NCBI GenBank assembly: GCA_937125455.1
Contig: CAKZLK010000030.1
Coordinates: 40,541 to 104,540, forward strand
Length of the DNA stretch: 64,000 nt
Direction of reading: 5' to 3'
Source: an uncultured Aequorivita sp.
GTDB taxonomy: Bacteria; Bacteroidota; Bacteroidia; Flavobacteriales; Flavobacteriaceae
Shown: piece after piece, positions 1-9,625 of the stretch
Position numbering within the stretch: the stretch's first letter is position 1
Layout: each line of letters starts with the position of its first letter
Made by a program: the position numbers and the translations under genes
Notes under the pieces: model-generated
What the model saw: the letters and a program-made list of their open reading frames with translations, nothing else
What the model was told of the DNA's origin: nothing
The model's database searches: none

Positions 1-491
<491 letters not shown>

Positions 492-544
492 TTAGCTGTA
501 TGCCTTAAGCTTTGGTTAAACTAATTTTGAACTTTTATGAAACG

Positions 545-820
545 TTATATGATGGCCAAAATATCATCTTCACGCATGATGAGATAATCTTTGCCATCGA
601 ACTTTAATTCGCTGCCAGAATATTTTCCGTAAAGTACGGTATCGCCAACCTTCACGGTCATTTTGTGGTCTTCTTTTCCTTTGCCCACAGCTACTACTTT
701 ACCTTGTTGTGGTTTTTCTTTTGCAGAGTCTGGAATGTAAATTCCCGAAGCTGTTTTAGTTTCTGCCTCTTGAGGCTGTACCAAAACGCGATCGGCAAGT
801 GGTTGGATTTTTAATGCCAT
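545..820 (-). CDS. groS: GroES co-chaperonin
   Basis: This 91-residue protein has the normal length of the GroES/Cpn10 family. It starts [20 protein letters not shown], has the mobile-loop region [21 protein letters not shown] and ends with the typical [13 protein letters not shown] strand. It caps the GroEL ring during ATP-driven protein folding in the cytoplasm. It is the first gene of the groS-groL pair. The 153 bases upstream separate it from secG and include that gene's terminator, so groSL has its own promoter, which I could not place confidently. Confidence 0.97.
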   Translation of the reverse strand: MALKIQPLADRVLVQPQEAETKTASGIYIPDSAKEKPQQGKVVAVGKGKEDHKMTVKVGDTVLYGKYSGSELKFDGKDYLIMREDDILAII

Positions 821-920
821 TTCTATTTATTTTTTTAGTTGTTAAACTTTAGTTTAAATGTTTTGATTCCTAATTGGCAGAAACTGTGCCACTGCCTATA
901 AACTGACATATTACAAAACA

Positions 921-951
921 AAAATGCCAGCTTGTCAGAAGCTGGCATTTT
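921..951. terminator. Intrinsic terminator after secG
   Basis: A perfect 13-base-pair stem (AAAATGCCAGCTT / AAGCTGGCATTTT) with a 5-base loop lies 23 bases downstream of the secG stop on the minus strand. A and T runs flank both sides, so it could work in both directions. It separates the miaB-to-secG block from groSL. Confidence 0.85.
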
Positions 952-973
952 AAAAAAATATTGTAACTAAATA

Positions 974-1306
974 TTAGTTCGTTGTATCTGTTGCAGCTGG
1001 TGCTGGTGTTTGTGTAGTTGGTACAGCGGGAACAGCGCTATCATCAAAAGTTTTTGATTGTAAACTGTTGCCACCCATAATAAAAACGTTGGAAAATAAA
1101 ATTAGCGCTAACATAATAGTAGCAAGGGTCCAAGTACTTTTATCAAGAAAGTCACTCGTTTTCTGAACACCGCCAATTTGTGCGCCACCACCACCGCCGA
1201 ACGATGATGAAAGACCGCCACCTTTTGGGTTTTGAACCATTATAACTACGACCAACAAAAAGGCCACTATCATTATCAAAATTAAAAATATTGTAAACGT
1301 ACTCAT
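974..1306 (-). CDS. secG: Preprotein translocase subunit SecG
   Basis: The 110-residue protein has the SecG layout: an N-terminal membrane segment at about residues 3-23, a glycine-rich cytoplasmic loop around residues 30-45 (GGGLSSSFGGGG), a second membrane segment at about 58-78, and a low-complexity T/A/P-rich tail. SecG assists SecYE in protein export across the inner membrane. Its ATG overlaps the stop codon of the upstream TPR gene by 4 bases (ATGA), showing translational coupling. The long tail beyond the second helix is common in Bacteroidota SecG. Confidence 0.93.
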   Translation of the reverse strand: MSTFTIFLILIMIVAFLLVVVIMVQNPKGGGLSSSFGGGGGAQIGGVQKTSDFLDKSTWTLATIMLALILFSNVFIMGGNSLQSKTFDDSAVPAVPTTQTPAPAATDTTN

Positions 1307-2250
1307 GATTGTTCTGAATTAATCAATTTATCTATCGCCCGAATTTGGTCTGCAAAGAAACCACTTTTTTCGGGATTTTTCAAAATTAAAATTTTATATG
1401 CTTGAATTGCTTTTTTATAATTCTTTTGTTGTAAGTAAACTTTTGCCAAAGTCTCCGTCATCAGTGAGTCAGGAGGTTGTGTATAAGGTTTTGCTAAGTT
1501 ATTATTTCCCTCTTTTGGCGCTTTTTTTTCTATTTCCGAGGGAATTATTTTTGGACGTTCCTGGATAAACTTGTCTATTAACTCGAATTTCCGTTCTTTT
1601 TCCTCCTGTGCTGAAGTTTCCTCCTTTATAGGATTTTTGGAAGGGGAATCTTCGTGTGCAGAATTTTCGGTTGCTTTTTTTAACGGTTCTTCCGAACGTT
1701 CAATTGGCTTTGCTTTTATAAGTTTTAACCATTCGGAGAAGGAATGTGTGTCGTTTTTTGTGAATTCCAACGGTTTGTCTGGTTGCAGAATTTCCTCAGG
1801 ATTTATTTCTTTCTTTTCAGCTATATTGTTAACGGATGCTACCTTTCTTTGGAAAAGCTCTGGATTCAAAATGTTTTCGGCCTTTTGCATTTCGGCCTTG
1901 AGTTGCTTGTCTATTTCTAAGCTTATTTGTTCCGAGACATTTTCAGAAATAACTTTAATTTCATCCACCGAAGCATCGTGCTGCAAGATGGTTTGTGAAA
2001 TTTCATTCTGAATAAATTTTTCGGAAGTAATATATTCAAACAAAATATCACGATCGGTTGTGTGTGCCGCGGTAAGTTTCAGCGCATCGTTGTAAAGAAA
2101 ACTGTTTTGATTTTTTAAACCTTTTAGCTGTAATGCCCGCGCACTTTGAAAATAAGGATATTTTTTAACGAGCAAATCCAAAGCAGCCAAATCCTCAGAA
2201 GTTATTTTCTGCGGATTTGCCAATAGATATGTATAACTCTCAATATTCAA
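1303..2250 (-). CDS. TPR-containing conserved Bacteroidota protein
   Basis: This 315-residue soluble protein has no signal peptide. Residues 1-90 form a helical N-terminal part that resembles a conserved Bacteroidota family. Residues 160-235 are rich in K and E and probably disordered. The C-terminal 50 residues hold a TPR-like pair (LAKVYLQQKNYKKAIQAYKI). It sits between lptE and secG and is translationally coupled to secG. A role in envelope biogenesis or protein export follows from its neighbours only. No catalytic motif is visible. Confidence 0.8.
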   Translation of the reverse strand: MNIESYTYLLANPQKITSEDLAALDLLVKKYPYFQSARALQLKGLKNQNSFLYNDALKLTAAHTTDRDILFEYITSEKFIQNEISQTILQHDASVDEIKVISENVSEQISLEIDKQLKAEMQKAENILNPELFQRKVASVNNIAEKKEINPEEILQPDKPLEFTKNDTHSFSEWLKLIKAKPIERSEEPLKKATENSAHEDSPSKNPIKEETSAQEEKERKFELIDKFIQERPKIIPSEIEKKAPKEGNNNLAKPYTQPPDSLMTETLAKVYLQQKNYKKAIQAYKILILKNPEKSGFFADQIRAIDKLINSEQS

Positions 2251-2318
2251 TGTCTAATTTTAAATAGTATCAATCCAGAATCTAAATTTTAATTTTTCTC
2301 CTTTAGGGATTATGGAAC

Positions 2319-2831
2319 TTACCAGTTGGCAAGCGACTTGTTAAAAATATCCTGTGTTAAACGTTCAAAAATAATGTCTACTGCCGCATCAAGTTTGGAG
2401 CCTGTTAATTGAGTTTGTCCATTGTAGTCATAGTAAAAACTAAATGGTTGTTCAAAATCTTTCAGCGGTTCTTTGGTATTAAAAAAACGCACATTTATGC
2501 TTATTGTAAGTCTGTTTTGTGCTGCAGTACTATTGGAAGTTGCTGTTATTGGGGCAATATAATATTGGGTTATTTCGCCTTCGTAAACCAAATCGCCATT
2601 GTTGTTTACAAGGTCTAAGCTGGTTTGGTTTAGCAACAAATCCTGTAGTTTTTGCGTGAAGTCTCGTGCAATCCCAGGTTCCACTATAGGTGCGTTATTT
2701 TGAAAATAATTTACCTGTACAGTTTTGGTGGTGCTGTAATTTATATCAGCACCTGTAAACGAATACGCACCACAACCTTGCAGAAGAGAAGTTAAAGCTA
2801 TTGTTATAAAAAGATTTAAAATATATTTCAT
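2319..2831 (-). CDS. lptE: LptE family LPS-assembly lipoprotein
   Basis: The 170-residue protein has a lipoprotein signal peptide, with a hydrophobic stretch ending LLQGC so that the lipidated cysteine is at about residue 20. The mature part matches the Bacteroidota LptE-like family, with the YSFTGADI start and the conserved FTQKLQDLLL segment. LptE supports LptD in placing lipopolysaccharide in the outer membrane. It lies 25 bases downstream of the sigma-54 activator gene and upstream of the TPR gene, and the order miaB-activator-lptE-TPR-secG suggests one long operon. Confidence 0.9.
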   Translation of the reverse strand: MKYILNLFITIALTSLLQGCGAYSFTGADINYSTTKTVQVNYFQNNAPIVEPGIARDFTQKLQDLLLNQTSLDLVNNNGDLVYEGEITQYYIAPITATSNSTAAQNRLTISINVRFFNTKEPLKDFEQPFSFYYDYNGQTQLTGSKLDAAVDIIFERLTQDIFNKSLANW

Positions 2832-2856
2832 GGTTATTTTTTAAAGATAAAGAGAA

Positions 2857-4134
2857 TTACAGATCGTATTGCTTTATCTTTCTGTAAAGCGTTCTTTCGG
2901 AAATACCTAGTTCATCTGCAGCATCCTTTCTTTTTCCGTTGTATTTTTCAAGTGATTTTTTGATAAGTTCCAACTCTTTTTGTTGAAGCGAAAGATTTTC
3001 TTCTTCCTCAATATCTTCTGCGTAATCATATTTGTCTTTTCGCGACTCTGAAGCATTTTCTGGAATACTGAAAACTTCCACATCATTTTCCTCATCGCTA
3101 TTCTCTTCTTCAATTATTGAAGCCAACTCTTCTTCGGCATTGTTTTCTTCATCATATATTTTATTGATAAGTGAAGACTGTTCTTCCTTCACTTTGGCGG
3201 TATTGCCAGTTTTCATCAACTCCAAAGTAAGCTTTTTAAGATCGTTTACATCGCGTTTCATATCAAAAAGCACTTTGTAGAGAATCTCGCGTTCACTGCT
3301 GAAATCGCTTTCGGCTTTTTTTGAATTTACAACTGCAGGAAGATTGCTGCCCATATCAGGCAGGTAGTGTTTTAAAGTATCATAAGAAATTTCGCGGTTC
3401 TGCTCCAAAACAGAAATCTGCTCTGCAATGTTACGCAATTGACGAATGTTGCCACTCCAGCGATATTTCAACAATAAATCCGTTGCTTGATCTGTCAACC
3501 TAATTGTGGGCATTTTGTATTTCTGCGCAAAATCTGCCGCAAATTTTCGGAAAAGCAAATGAATATCTTCTCTTCTTTCGCGCAGCGGAGGCAAGTTGAT
3601 TTCCACAGTGCTCAATCTGTAGTACAGATCTTCACGGAATTTTCCTTTTTCAATGGCATCAACCATTTTTACATTGGTTGCGGCCACAATGCGTACGTCT
3701 GTTTTTTGTGCTGCGGAAGAACCTACTTTTAAAAATTCGCCATTTTCCAATACACGAAGTAAGCGTACTTGCGTAGTTAGGGGTAATTCGCCAACTTCAT
3801 CTAGAAAAATGGTTCCGCCGTCTGCTACTTCAAAATAACCGCTTCGTGTTGCCGTAGCTCCAGTGAACGATCCTTTTTCGTGACCGAAAAGTTCGCTGTC
3901 TATTGTTCCCTCGGGAATGGCGCCGCAGTTTACGGCTATGTATTTTCCGTGCTTTCTATGTGAGAGCGAATGGATTATTTTTGGAATACTCTCTTTCCCT
4001 ACACCGCTTTCACCCGTTACCAATACCGAAATATCTGTGGGCGCTACTTGTATTGCTTTTTCTACAGCGCGGTTCAGTTTTGGGTCGTTGCCTATTATTC
4101 CGAATCGTTGTTTTGTTGCTTGTATACTTTCCAT
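2857..4134 (-). CDS. Sigma-54-dependent transcriptional activator without receiver domain
   Basis: The 425-residue protein begins directly with an AAA+ sigma-54 interaction domain: Walker A GESGVGKE at 41-48, the sigma-54 contact loop GSFTGA at 88-93 and a Walker B-like FLDEVGEL. A Fis-type helix-turn-helix sits at the extreme C-terminus (DAADELGISERTLYRKI). There is no N-terminal receiver or GAF domain. A long acidic linker, rich in E and D, lies at about 320-385. It would remodel RNA polymerase bound to sigma-54. It follows miaB by 2 bases. Its target promoters cannot be read from this window. Confidence 0.9.
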   Translation of the reverse strand: MESIQATKQRFGIIGNDPKLNRAVEKAIQVAPTDISVLVTGESGVGKESIPKIIHSLSHRKHGKYIAVNCGAIPEGTIDSELFGHEKGSFTGATATRSGYFEVADGGTIFLDEVGELPLTTQVRLLRVLENGEFLKVGSSAAQKTDVRIVAATNVKMVDAIEKGKFREDLYYRLSTVEINLPPLRERREDIHLLFRKFAADFAQKYKMPTIRLTDQATDLLLKYRWSGNIRQLRNIAEQISVLEQNREISYDTLKHYLPDMGSNLPAVVNSKKAESDFSSEREILYKVLFDMKRDVNDLKKLTLELMKTGNTAKVKEEQSSLINKIYDEENNAEEELASIIEEENSDEENDVEVFSIPENASESRKDKYDYAEDIEEEENLSLQQKELELIKKSLEKYNGKRKDAADELGISERTLYRKIKQYDL

Positions 4135-4136
4135 AG

Positions 4137-5582
4137 TTAATTACTTTCAGAACAATCGATCACTTCACCGATAAGCGTGGCAGTAGTGCAATCGGTAATC
4201 AAAACCTCTACAAAATCACCTGGCTTAAAATTTTTCTTCGGAAAAACCGCAACATTGTTATGCTCTGTTCTTCCGCTCCATTCGTCTTTATTTTTTTTCG
4301 ATTCTTTTTCAATTAAAACAGTGACGGTTTTTCCTAAAAATTCCGCCGTGCGAATGGCGCTATGCTTTTGCTGAAGATCAACAATCTCGGTCAATCTGCG
4401 GCTTTTGGTTTCTTCTGGAACATCATCTTCCAGCTTTCGTGCAGCCATTGTGCCAGGCCTTTCGGAATATTTGTACATATAGCCAAAACCGTATTTTACA
4501 TATTCCATTAAGCTCAAGGTTTCTTGATGATCTTCCTCGGTTTCAGTTGGAAAACCAATAATCATATCTTGCGAAATGGAGCAATCTGGAATAATTTCCC
4601 AAATCCTGTCGATTAACTTCATATATTCTTCCCGTGTGTGTTGGCGGTTCATTTCCTTTAAAATCCGAGTACTTCCACTTTGAACCGGAAGGTGAATATG
4701 GTTGCAGATGTTGTCGTGTTTTGCAACAATATGCAACACTTCTTCGTGCATGTCCTGCGGGTTGCTGGTTGAAAATCGAATCCGCATTTTTGGATGTGCC
4801 GTTGCAGCCATATCAAGCAATTGTGCAAAATCGGTAGCAGTGGCTTGTTGCATTTCGGAAGCATTTTTGAAATCTTTTTTCAGTCCGCCACCGTACCAAA
4901 GATAACTGTCCACATTTTGACCAAGAAGCGTGATTTCTTTGTAGCCTTTTTCGGCTAAATCATTTATTTCACGTAAAATACTTTGTGGATCACGACTTCG
5001 CTCACGACCACGGGTAAAAGGAACCACGCAGAAAGTACACATATTATCACAGCCGCGGGTGATGCTTACAAAAGCAGTTATTCCATTTCCGCCCAAACGC
5101 ACGGGCGAAATATCGCCGTAGGTTTCTTCTTTGGAAAGAATTACGTTTACTGCATCGCGGCCTTCTTCTACTTCTTTTAATAAATTTGGGATGTCTTTAT
5201 AGGCATCTGGACCAACAACCAAATCGACGATTTTTTCTTCTTCTAGAAATTTTTCTTTTAAGCGTTCCGCCATACAACCCAAAACGCCAACCTTCATTTT
5301 CGGGTTGATACGTTTTACGGCGTTGTATTTCTCCAAACGTTTGCGAACAGTTTGTTCAGCTTTATCGCGAATAGAACATGTGTTTACCAAAACCAAATCG
5401 GCTTCTTCCAATAAATTTGTAGTGTTGTATCCCTGGTCTGCTAGGATGGAAGCAACGATTTCGCTATCGCTAAAATTCATGGCGCAACCGTAACTTTCTA
5501 TATATAACTTACGGGAATTATCTTCACGAGCTTCCAATGTTAATGTGTTTCCTTGCGTATTTTCGTCAATTATCTTTTCCAT
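4137..5582 (-). CDS. miaB: tRNA-2-methylthio-N6-dimethylallyladenosine synthase MiaB
   Basis: The 481-residue protein has the MTTase layout. The N-terminal domain carries the three cluster-binding cysteines C33, C69 and C103. A radical SAM domain with the CxxxCxxC motif (C178, C182, C185 in RGCDNMCTFC) follows, and a C-terminal TRAM domain starts at about residue 410. It adds the methylthio group to i6A37 of tRNAs using two 4Fe-4S clusters and S-adenosylmethionine. It is the first gene of the minus-strand block ending at secG. Length and motifs fit the family fully. Confidence 0.96.
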   Translation of the reverse strand: MEKIIDENTQGNTLTLEAREDNSRKLYIESYGCAMNFSDSEIVASILADQGYNTTNLLEEADLVLVNTCSIRDKAEQTVRKRLEKYNAVKRINPKMKVGVLGCMAERLKEKFLEEEKIVDLVVGPDAYKDIPNLLKEVEEGRDAVNVILSKEETYGDISPVRLGGNGITAFVSITRGCDNMCTFCVVPFTRGRERSRDPQSILREINDLAEKGYKEITLLGQNVDSYLWYGGGLKKDFKNASEMQQATATDFAQLLDMAATAHPKMRIRFSTSNPQDMHEEVLHIVAKHDNICNHIHLPVQSGSTRILKEMNRQHTREEYMKLIDRIWEIIPDCSISQDMIIGFPTETEEDHQETLSLMEYVKYGFGYMYKYSERPGTMAARKLEDDVPEETKSRRLTEIVDLQQKHSAIRTAEFLGKTVTVLIEKESKKNKDEWSGRTEHNNVAVFPKKNFKPGDFVEVLITDCTTATLIGEVIDCSESN

Positions 5583-5802
5583 AAAAATCCAACTTCAATG
5601 TAATTTTTAAACTAAAACCATTGAACTGGCAAATATACAATAATTGCAAACGGTGACAAAGTGGCAGAATGATTTAATGGAAATCTTAAACAGCAAAGAA
5701 TTTAAATAAAATTATGAGGAAATATTTGTGTCTTTTCGGCTAAAACTCCTGTTGCGATTTTCAAATTTCACAGCTGAAATGATTCGTATTAAAAAATTCA
5801 TA

Positions 5803-5810
5803 TACTTTTG
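5803..5810 (+). promoter_or_regulatory. Bacteroidota-type -7 promoter element before topA
   Basis: TACTTTTG fits the Bacteroidota -7 consensus TAnnTTTG and lies 20 bases before the topA ATG. The matching -33 TTTG is not clear, so this is a motif-level assignment only. Confidence 0.45.
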
Positions 5811-5830
5811 CAATCATAACAATATAGGAT

Positions 5831-8350
5831 ATGGCAAAGAATTTAGTGATCGTTGAGTCCCCGGCAAAAGCAAAAACCATTGAAAAATTTCTTGGGAAAG
5901 ATTTCAAGGTTTCCTCCAGTTTTGGGCACATTGCGGATCTTCCATCCAAGGAATTGGGTGTAGACGTAGAAGGGGATTTCACACCTAAATATATAGTGAG
6001 CAGCGACAAAAAGAAGTTGGTGGCAGAGTTGAAGGCGCTCTCAAAAAAAGCTGAGATGGTTTGGTTGGCGAGTGATGAGGATCGAGAGGGGGAAGCCATT
6101 GCATGGCACTTGGCTGAAGAATTAAAACTTGATAAAAACAAGACCAAACGTATTGTTTTTCATGAAATTACAAAATCTGCCATTTTAAAAGCAATTGAAA
6201 ATCCGCGACAAATAGATTATAATTTAGTAAACGCACAACAGGCGCGTCGTGTACTGGATCGTTTGGTGGGTTATGAACTTTCACCGGTTCTTTGGAAGAA
6301 AGTGAAAGGCGGACTTTCTGCAGGACGTGTACAATCCGTTGCTGTGCGTCTGATTGTTGAACGAGAGCGAGAAATAGAAGCGTTTACGCCAGTTGGTTCA
6401 TATAGGGTTGATGCGGAATTTACTACGGCTGATGGAAGTAAATTCAAAGCGAAACTTCCAAAGAATTTTGACACCGAAGCAGAAGCACGCGAGTTCCTTC
6501 GTAAAAATTTAGGCGCTTCTTATAAAATTTCAGACTTAACAAAAAAACCTGCCAGCAAATCGCCCGCGGCACCCTTTACCACCTCAACATTACAGCAGGA
6601 AGCAGCGCGTAAACTGTATTTTTCAGTTGGGAAAACGATGACAATTGCACAGCGGTTGTATGAAGCTGGTTTTATAACATATATGCGTACCGATAGCGTC
6701 AACCTTAGTAACGACGCAAAAAATGCAGCACAAAAAGAAATTATTTCTTCCTACGGAAAGGAATACAGCAAACCGAGGGATTACAAAGGTAAAACGAAAG
6801 GCGCTCAGGAAGCTCACGAGGCCATTCGACCTACGGATATGTCTATGCACAACATAACTGGCGACCACGATCAAGCGCGTTTGTATGATTTGATTTGGAA
6901 ACGGACGCTAGCTTCGCAAATGAGCGATGCTGCCTTGGAACGCACCAACGTGAAGATTGATGTGCTTTCAAAGGAAAAAGTTTCAGAAAACTTCACCGCT
7001 AATGGTGAAATGATAAAATTTGACGGATTCCTAAAAGTATATTTGGAAGGAACCGATTTTGAAGAAGAAGAGCAGGAGGGCATGTTGCCGAATATGAAAA
7101 ACGGCGATTCGTTGGAGAATAATTACCTAACCGCAACTGAAAGATTTACGCGTCCACCGTATCGATTTACTGAGGCTTCCTTGGTAAAGCAATTGGAAGA
7201 GCTTGGCATTGGCCGACCGTCAACTTACGCGCCTACTATTTCAACCATTATCAGCAGAAACTATGTGGAAAAAGGGACTGTGGAAGGTGTAGAGCGAAAA
7301 TATCTGCAGCTTACACTTCAGGAAGAAAGTATTAAAGATAAAATCTTGACCGAAACCGTTGGTTCTGATAAAGGAAAGTTAGTTCCCACAGATATAGGGA
7401 TGATTGTGAATGACTTTTTGGTTGAACACTTCGAAAATATTCTTGACTATAATTTCACGGCAAAAGTGGAACAGGATTTTGACGATATCGCCGAAGGAAA
7501 AGAGGAGTGGACCAAAATGATGAAAGATTTCTACGGAAAATTTCATCCCCGTGTTGAAGACGTTGAGGAAAACGCAGAACGCGAAAGCGGTGAACGTATT
7601 CTTGGTGAAGATCCACAAACCGGTAGAACCGTTTTGGTTCGTCTTGGAAAATATGGTCCAATGGCACAAATCGGTGCTCCGGACGATGAAGAGAAAAAAT
7701 TTGCCAGTCTACGTCCAGACCAGCAACTACATTTGGTTACTTTTGAAGAAGTAATGGATCTTTTTAAGCTTCCTAAGACTTTAGGGGTTTATGAAAAAGA
7801 AGAAGTTGAAGTAAACAACGGTCGTTTTGGCCCTTACGTTCGCTTCGGAAAAACTTTTATTTCACTTCCAAAGGGAATGGATCCGTTGGAGGTGGATATG
7901 GCTTTTGCAAAAGAGCTAATTGAAGAAAAGAAAAAAGCTGATGCTCCTATATATATCTATGAGGATCTGCCAGTTCAAAAAGGCGTTGGACGTTTTGGAC
8001 CATTCATAAAATGGAACAATATGTTTATCAATGTGAACAAAAAGTATGATTTTGACAACCTTTCCGAAGAAGATATAATTGAGCTTATCGAAGACAAAAA
8101 GCAAAAAGAGATCGATAAGTTGATCAACGAATGGCCAGAGGAGAAAATCCGCATTGAAAAGGCGCGTTGGGGACGTTTCAATCTTATAAAAGGCAAAACA
8201 AAAGTAGAGCTTCCCAAAGGCACTGAAGCCGATAAAATTACTTTGGAAGAAGCGAAAGATTTATTGGAGAAGAAAAGTCCGAAGAAAAAGAAAGCTGCTG
8301 CAAAAAAGAAAACCACAACTAAGAAAAAAGCTACAGCCAAGAAAAAATAA
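5831..8350 (+). CDS. topA: DNA topoisomerase I
   Basis: The 839-residue protein is a type IA topoisomerase. The Toprim domain begins NLVIVESPAKAKTIEKFL, with the metal site at WLASDEDREGEAIAWHL. The active-site tyrosine is Y284 in FITYMRTDSVN. Repeated GRFGPY/VRFG modules follow at about residues 585-790 in place of cysteine zinc ribbons, and the C-terminus is an extremely lysine-rich tail likely to bind DNA. The enzyme relaxes negative supercoils. The stop codon overlaps the next start by one base (TAATG), so the arginase-fold gene is co-translated. Confidence 0.97.
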   Translation: MAKNLVIVESPAKAKTIEKFLGKDFKVSSSFGHIADLPSKELGVDVEGDFTPKYIVSSDKKKLVAELKALSKKAEMVWLASDEDREGEAIAWHLAEELKLDKNKTKRIVFHEITKSAILKAIENPRQIDYNLVNAQQARRVLDRLVGYELSPVLWKKVKGGLSAGRVQSVAVRLIVEREREIEAFTPVGSYRVDAEFTTADGSKFKAKLPKNFDTEAEAREFLRKNLGASYKISDLTKKPASKSPAAPFTTSTLQQEAARKLYFSVGKTMTIAQRLYEAGFITYMRTDSVNLSNDAKNAAQKEIISSYGKEYSKPRDYKGKTKGAQEAHEAIRPTDMSMHNITGDHDQARLYDLIWKRTLASQMSDAALERTNVKIDVLSKEKVSENFTANGEMIKFDGFLKVYLEGTDFEEEEQEGMLPNMKNGDSLENNYLTATERFTRPPYRFTEASLVKQLEELGIGRPSTYAPTISTIISRNYVEKGTVEGVERKYLQLTLQEESIKDKILTETVGSDKGKLVPTDIGMIVNDFLVEHFENILDYNFTAKVEQDFDDIAEGKEEWTKMMKDFYGKFHPRVEDVEENAERESGERILGEDPQTGRTVLVRLGKYGPMAQIGAPDDEEKKFASLRPDQQLHLVTFEEVMDLFKLPKTLGVYEKEEVEVNNGRFGPYVRFGKTFISLPKGMDPLEVDMAFAKELIEEKKKADAPIYIYEDLPVQKGVGRFGPFIKWNNMFINVNKKYDFDNLSEEDIIELIEDKKQKEIDKLINEWPEEKIRIEKARWGRFNLIKGKTKVELPKGTEADKITLEEAKDLLEKKSPKKKKAAAKKKTTTKKKATAKKK

Positions 8351-9513
8351 TGATAGAGTTTTTATCCCCAGTTTCAAAAAAAGTAATGGCAAACCGGGAA
8401 ATTCTGCCACCGGGAACATTGGGAAAGCAAATTGAAGCCCATGTAAAAATGGGTGAGTTGCCAAGTTTAAAAGATGTAAAGTTTGCGCTCCTTGGAATTA
8501 AAGAAAACCGAGGTGATGTAGATTTTATGGGTGGAGACATTTCTTTTGATCCGTACAGAAAAGCTTTTTATTCTTTATATCCCGGAAATTGGAATTACAA
8601 AATTATTGATTTAGGTGATATTGAAAAAGGCGAAACTGCCGAAGACACTCGCTTTGCGGCCAAAGAAGTAATAGCTGCTCTTTTGAAAAAAAATATTGTC
8701 CCAATTATTTTTGGGGGAAGTCAGGATTTAGCTTATGCACAATATCGCGCTTATGACGGCATTGGCAATATGGTGAATGTTGTTAATATTGACAACCGTT
8801 TTGATCTTGGTAACGCAGAATTACCAATTTCCAATAAATCCTATGTGGGAAAAATGGTAGTAAACAAGCCTTACAACCTTTTTAACTATAGCGTTTTGGG
8901 CTACCAATCTTTTTTTAATGCGCCGCAAGAAATTGCTTTGATGGATAAATTGTTTTTTGACGCTTACAGATTAGGAGAGGTCGCTGCAGAAATAAACGTT
9001 GTGGAACCCATAATGCGAGATGCCGATATGGTAACTTTAGATGTTACTGCAATAAAAAGCGCAGAATTTAGTTATAAAAATAACGAAAGCCCGAATGGTT
9101 TTGATGGTCGTGAAATTTGCGCCATTTCGCGTTATGCAGGCATCAGTAATAAAGTACAATCTTTCGGTGTTTACGAACTGACTGATTCCCTTGAAAACAG
9201 AAGCGGGGCTATGCTAATAGCTCAAATAGTCTGGTATTTTATAGAAGGATATAACTTCAGAGTTGATGACGATGATTTTGATAATGAAAATCTATTTACA
9301 ACCTATAAAGTTCCAGTTGAAGATGATGTTTTAGAATTTAAAAAGAGTAATAAAACAGGCCGATGGTGGATTGTTTTGCCTTTTATTTCAAATGTTAATA
9401 ATAAATTAAAAAGACAAACGTTATTACCTTGCACTTATGGCGAATATTTGGGTGCATGCAATCAGGAAATTCCTGAACGGTGGTTAAAAGCCCGCCATAA
9501 AAATGAAGTATAA
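8350..9513 (+). CDS. Arginase/formimidoylglutamase-fold protein, probably inactive
   Basis: The 387-residue protein has the ureohydrolase fold and is usually annotated as formimidoylglutamase in flavobacteria. The dinuclear manganese ligands are not kept. The GGxHS site reads GGSQD (122-126), the DAHxD site reads DNRFD (148-152) and the DxD site near D231 reads DVT. Two metal histidines and at least one aspartate are therefore replaced, and hydrolase activity is unlikely. It overlaps topA by one base, and a link to topology or growth control is possible but unproven. Fold assignment is firm and function unknown. Confidence 0.8.
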   Translation: MIEFLSPVSKKVMANREILPPGTLGKQIEAHVKMGELPSLKDVKFALLGIKENRGDVDFMGGDISFDPYRKAFYSLYPGNWNYKIIDLGDIEKGETAEDTRFAAKEVIAALLKKNIVPIIFGGSQDLAYAQYRAYDGIGNMVNVVNIDNRFDLGNAELPISNKSYVGKMVVNKPYNLFNYSVLGYQSFFNAPQEIALMDKLFFDAYRLGEVAAEINVVEPIMRDADMVTLDVTAIKSAEFSYKNNESPNGFDGREICAISRYAGISNKVQSFGVYELTDSLENRSGAMLIAQIVWYFIEGYNFRVDDDDFDNENLFTTYKVPVEDDVLEFKKSNKTGRWWIVLPFISNVNNKLKRQTLLPCTYGEYLGACNQEIPERWLKARHKNEV

Positions 9514-9625
9514 TCAAACAAACAAGTAAAAACGTTGATTAAGGGTTTTTCAAAAAAAAATTGTTTTTTTGAAATTTTATAGATAGGTTTACGCCCTTGA
9601 ATCTCGAAATTTAACCTAAATACCT

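Noticed and set aside
5761..6147. 128-codon minus-strand frame over the topA start
   Set aside because: It is the antisense of topA and its serine/phenylalanine-rich product is typical of shadow frames.
7975..8340. 121-codon minus-strand frame rich in phenylalanine
   Set aside because: Antisense of the lysine-rich topA tail.
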